NCBI GenBank assembly: GCA_003565055.1
Contig: PXDM01000128.1
Location: 1 to 15,250, forward strand
From: Paracoccaceae bacterium
Lineage (GTDB): Bacteria > Pseudomonadota > Alphaproteobacteria > Rhodobacterales > Rhodobacteraceae
Direction of reading: 5' to 3'
DNA length: 15,250 nucleotides
How positions within the stretch are numbered: the first letter of the stretch is position 1; the number at the start of each line of letters is the position of its first letter. Both the position numbers and the translations under genes were made by a program. This document shows positions 13,523-15,250 of the stretch, one piece after another. The notes beneath the pieces are model-generated. The model did no database searches. It was not told where the DNA came from and was given only the letters and a program-made list of their open reading frames with translations.

Positions 13523-14260
13523 ATGCGCAGCTATGCCATCGGCGACATTCACGGCCAGCTTGCGCTCTTGCAAGAGGTGTATCGCTGGATCGAGGCCGAT
13601 CGCCGACGCACCGGCGATTGGGACGCGCCTGTGGTGCATCTGGGCGATCTGGTGGATCGCGGCCCTGACAGCGCGGGCGTGATCCGCTTTCTGCGCGAGG
13701 GGGTTGAGGGCGGTGCGCCCTGGGTGGTGCTGAAAGGCAATCACGACCGGCTTTTCGAGCGCTTCCTGACCGCGCCGGACTGGTCCGACCCGCATCTGCG
13801 CGAGGGCTTGAGCTATCTGCATCCGGCGATTGGTGGTGCAGAGACACTGATGTCCTACGGGCTTTATCGCCCGACGAGTTTTCACATCAAGAAAGCGCGC
13901 CAACTTGCGCTTGACGCGGTGCCCCCGGAAGATATCGCCTTTCTGCAGGCGTGCCCGATACGCTTCATGCATGGCGCGCTCTTGCATGTGCATGCGGGTA
14001 TTCGCCCCGGCGTGCCGCTTGACGCCCAAGAGGTGCAGGATCTTCTGTGGATCCGCGAACCCTTCCTGACGGACAGCCGCGATCACGGGCCGCTGGTCGT
14101 GCATGGCCATACGGCGATCCCGCGCCCGATGCATTACCGCAACCGGGTGAATATCGACAGCCGCGCGGGCTATGGTGGCCCGTTGACGGCTGTGGTGATC
14201 GAGGATCGGCGTGTTTGGGTGCTCAACGACGAAGGACGCCACGAGCTTCATCCGGTTTGA
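13523..14260 (+). CDS. Calcineurin-like metallophosphoesterase (PPP-type Ser/Thr phosphatase family)
   Basis: Predicted cytoplasmic dimetal phosphatase of 245 residues. The signature motifs appear in order: GDIHGQL (7-13), HLGDLVDRGPDS (39-50), VLKGNHDRLF (69-78), the metal His at about 157 in HVHAGI, and VVHGHTAI (192-199). The spacing matches bacterial PrpA-like or lambda-phosphatase-like proteins, which can act on phosphoproteins or on nucleotides such as Ap4A, so the substrate is left open. The start is supported by AGGA seven bases upstream and by the conserved MRSYAIGDIHG. It lies 71 bases after serA beyond a hairpin and may be read through from the serC-serA transcript, though nothing ties it to serine synthesis. 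Confidence 0.88.
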   Translation: MRSYAIGDIHGQLALLQEVYRWIEADRRRTGDWDAPVVHLGDLVDRGPDSAGVIRFLREGVEGGAPWVVLKGNHDRLFERFLTAPDWSDPHLREGLSYLHPAIGGAETLMSYGLYRPTSFHIKKARQLALDAVPPEDIAFLQACPIRFMHGALLHVHAGIRPGVPLDAQEVQDLLWIREPFLTDSRDHGPLVVHGHTAIPRPMHYRNRVNIDSRAGYGGPLTAVVIEDRRVWVLNDEGRHELHPV

Positions 14261-14267
14261 CACCGGG

Positions 14268-14293
14268 AAAAAGGTGCGTGGCAAGCACGCACC
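14268..14293 (-). terminator. Rho-independent terminator of htpX
   Basis: GGTGCGTG (14273-14280) and CACGCACC (14286-14293) pair perfectly around a five-base loop. Read on the - strand the stem is followed by TTTTT (14272-14268). It lies 25 bases past the htpX stop codon and also just beyond the phosphoesterase stop, though the + strand side has no T-run. Confidence 0.75.
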
Positions 14294-14318
14294 CTACAGC
14301 CGGGCGCGGGCGGGGGCG

Positions 14319-15206
14319 TCAGCCCCAGGGGTTTTGCCGTCCAGCCGGGGCTGCGCGTGCGGCACCCGCGTCATCGGCCAGTTTCACCAGCGCCGCAATC
14401 CGGTTTTCCGTGTTCGGATGGGTCGAGAAAAGCTTGTCGCGCTTGTGGACATGTAGCGGGTTGATGATGAACATATGCGCCGTCTGCGGGTTGGCTTCGG
14501 CCCGGTCATAGTCGATGCGCGACGCAAAGCCCTGGATTTTCTCCAGCGCCGAGGCGAGCCACAGCGGGTTGCCACAGATCGCCGCCCCCACGCGGTCGGC
14601 CTCATATTCGCGCGAGCGTGAGATCGCCATCTGCACGATGGCCGCCGCCATTGGCGCGAGGATCATCCCCGCAATCGCCGCAATCGCGCCGCCCGCACCT
14701 TGATTGCGTCCGCCGCGAAAGAACATCGCGAAATTCGCCAGCATCGAGATCGCCCCCGCGAAAGTCGCGGTCACGGTCATGATCAGCGTGTCGTAATTCT
14801 TGATATGGGCGAGTTCATGCGCCATCACTGCGGCGACTTCCTCATCCGACATGCGCCGCAACAGCCCTGTAGTCGCCGCCACAGCCGCATTCTCGGGGTT
14901 GCGCCCGGTGGCGAATGCGTTGGGCTGGTCTTCGTTGATCACATAGACCTTGGGATGGGGCATGCCTGCGTCATCGGCCAGCCGGTGCACCATGCGCTGC
15001 AGACCGGGATGGACCTGCGAATTGCATTCCTGCGCATTGTGCATCCGCAGCACGGCCTTGTCGGAATTCCAATAGGCATGGGCATTCATCGCCGCGGCCA
15101 CGCCGAAGGCCAGCAACAGCCCGAAGCCCCCGCCCAGCAGATAGCCGATCCCCATGAACAGCGCCGTCATTGCGGCCATCAGAATGGCAGTCTTGGTATA
15201 TCCCAT
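14319..15206 (-). CDS. htpX: HtpX-type membrane zinc metalloprotease (M48B)
   Basis: Inner-membrane protease that degrades misfolded membrane proteins alongside FtsH, active on the cytoplasmic side. The 295-residue protein has two N-terminal membrane segments (about 5-24 and 26-43), the zinc motif HELAH (130-134, H130, E131, H134), the third ligand E202 in SREYEADRVG, and two further hydrophobic stretches (about 140-163 and 173-195). NAFATGRNPENAAVAATTG (97-115) is characteristic of HtpX. ATG 15206 is preferred, with AGGAG nine bases upstream; a GTG two codons earlier (15212) is only three bases from it. Converges on the phosphoesterase gene and has its own terminator. Confidence 0.93.
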   Translation of the reverse strand: MGYTKTAILMAAMTALFMGIGYLLGGGFGLLLAFGVAAAMNAHAYWNSDKAVLRMHNAQECNSQVHPGLQRMVHRLADDAGMPHPKVYVINEDQPNAFATGRNPENAAVAATTGLLRRMSDEEVAAVMAHELAHIKNYDTLIMTVTATFAGAISMLANFAMFFRGGRNQGAGGAIAAIAGMILAPMAAAIVQMAISRSREYEADRVGAAICGNPLWLASALEKIQGFASRIDYDRAEANPQTAHMFIINPLHVHKRDKLFSTHPNTENRIAALVKLADDAGAARAAPAGRQNPWG

Positions 15207-15250
15207 GCGCACCCGCTCCTCAGATCTCTCGCGCAGATATGGGGGCCATC

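Noticed and set aside
13454..14284. A 276-codon - strand frame opposite the metallophosphoesterase
   Set aside because: The + strand protein has every metallophosphoesterase motif in order; the antisense frame has none.
1..15250. Search for CRISPR arrays, tRNA or rRNA genes and phage attachment sites
   Set aside because: No regularly spaced repeats, cloverleaf-like segments, rRNA sequence or flanking direct repeats were seen by eye.

Overview
The window looks like chromosomal DNA of an alphaproteobacterium of the order Rhodobacterales. This is inferred from the high GC content with strong G/C bias at third codon positions, a ChpT-type histidine phosphotransferase, a free-standing DUF3553 protein, the alphaproteobacterial form of SerC, and an olsB-olsA ornithine-lipid pair. 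Nearly all of the sequence is tightly packed housekeeping and regulatory genes. Only the left ~700 bases look accessory or decayed.

Layout. Positions 1-694 hold a possible 3' end of a + strand gene with a strong terminator, then a decayed IS110-type transposase tail on the - strand. A family 2 glycosyltransferase (695-1456, +) converges on a phoR-phoU-phoB operon (- strand, 3946 to 1469). That operon lacks the pstSCAB transporter genes that usually sit between phoR and phoU in related bacteria, and it is preceded by a good Pho box. Divergent from it is a membrane-anchored c-type cytochrome with a very long acidic Ala/Glu/Asp/Pro linker (4258-5166, +) and a classic terminator. Next come olsA and olsB (- strand, translationally coupled) for ornithine lipid synthesis, and a 60-residue DUF3553 protein (7044-7226, -) arranged head-to-head with chpT (7218-7871, +). 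A 90-residue glycine-rich lipoprotein (+) and an M20 amidohydrolase (-) share a perfect bidirectional terminator.

The right third is a complete serine biosynthesis cluster. serB (-) diverges from serC-serA (+), and the serC leader folds into two small hairpins, the second enclosing the ribosome binding site. This is a good candidate for the described 'serC' RNA motif of alphaproteobacteria. A metallophosphoesterase (+) and an HtpX-type membrane metalloprotease (-, GTG or ATG start near the right edge) complete the window.

How the genes work together. PhoR/PhoU/PhoB sense and transmit phosphate limitation. Ornithine lipids made by OlsB/OlsA are phosphorus-free and often replace phospholipids under that stress, but no Pho box is visible upstream of olsB here. 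SerA, SerC and SerB cover the full route from 3-phosphoglycerate to serine. ChpT is expected to pass phosphate from CckA to CtrA. No clearly novel multi-gene system is visible. The most rewarding points are the serC leader, the pst-less pho operon, the chpT/DUF3553 head-to-head pair and the long-linker cytochrome.
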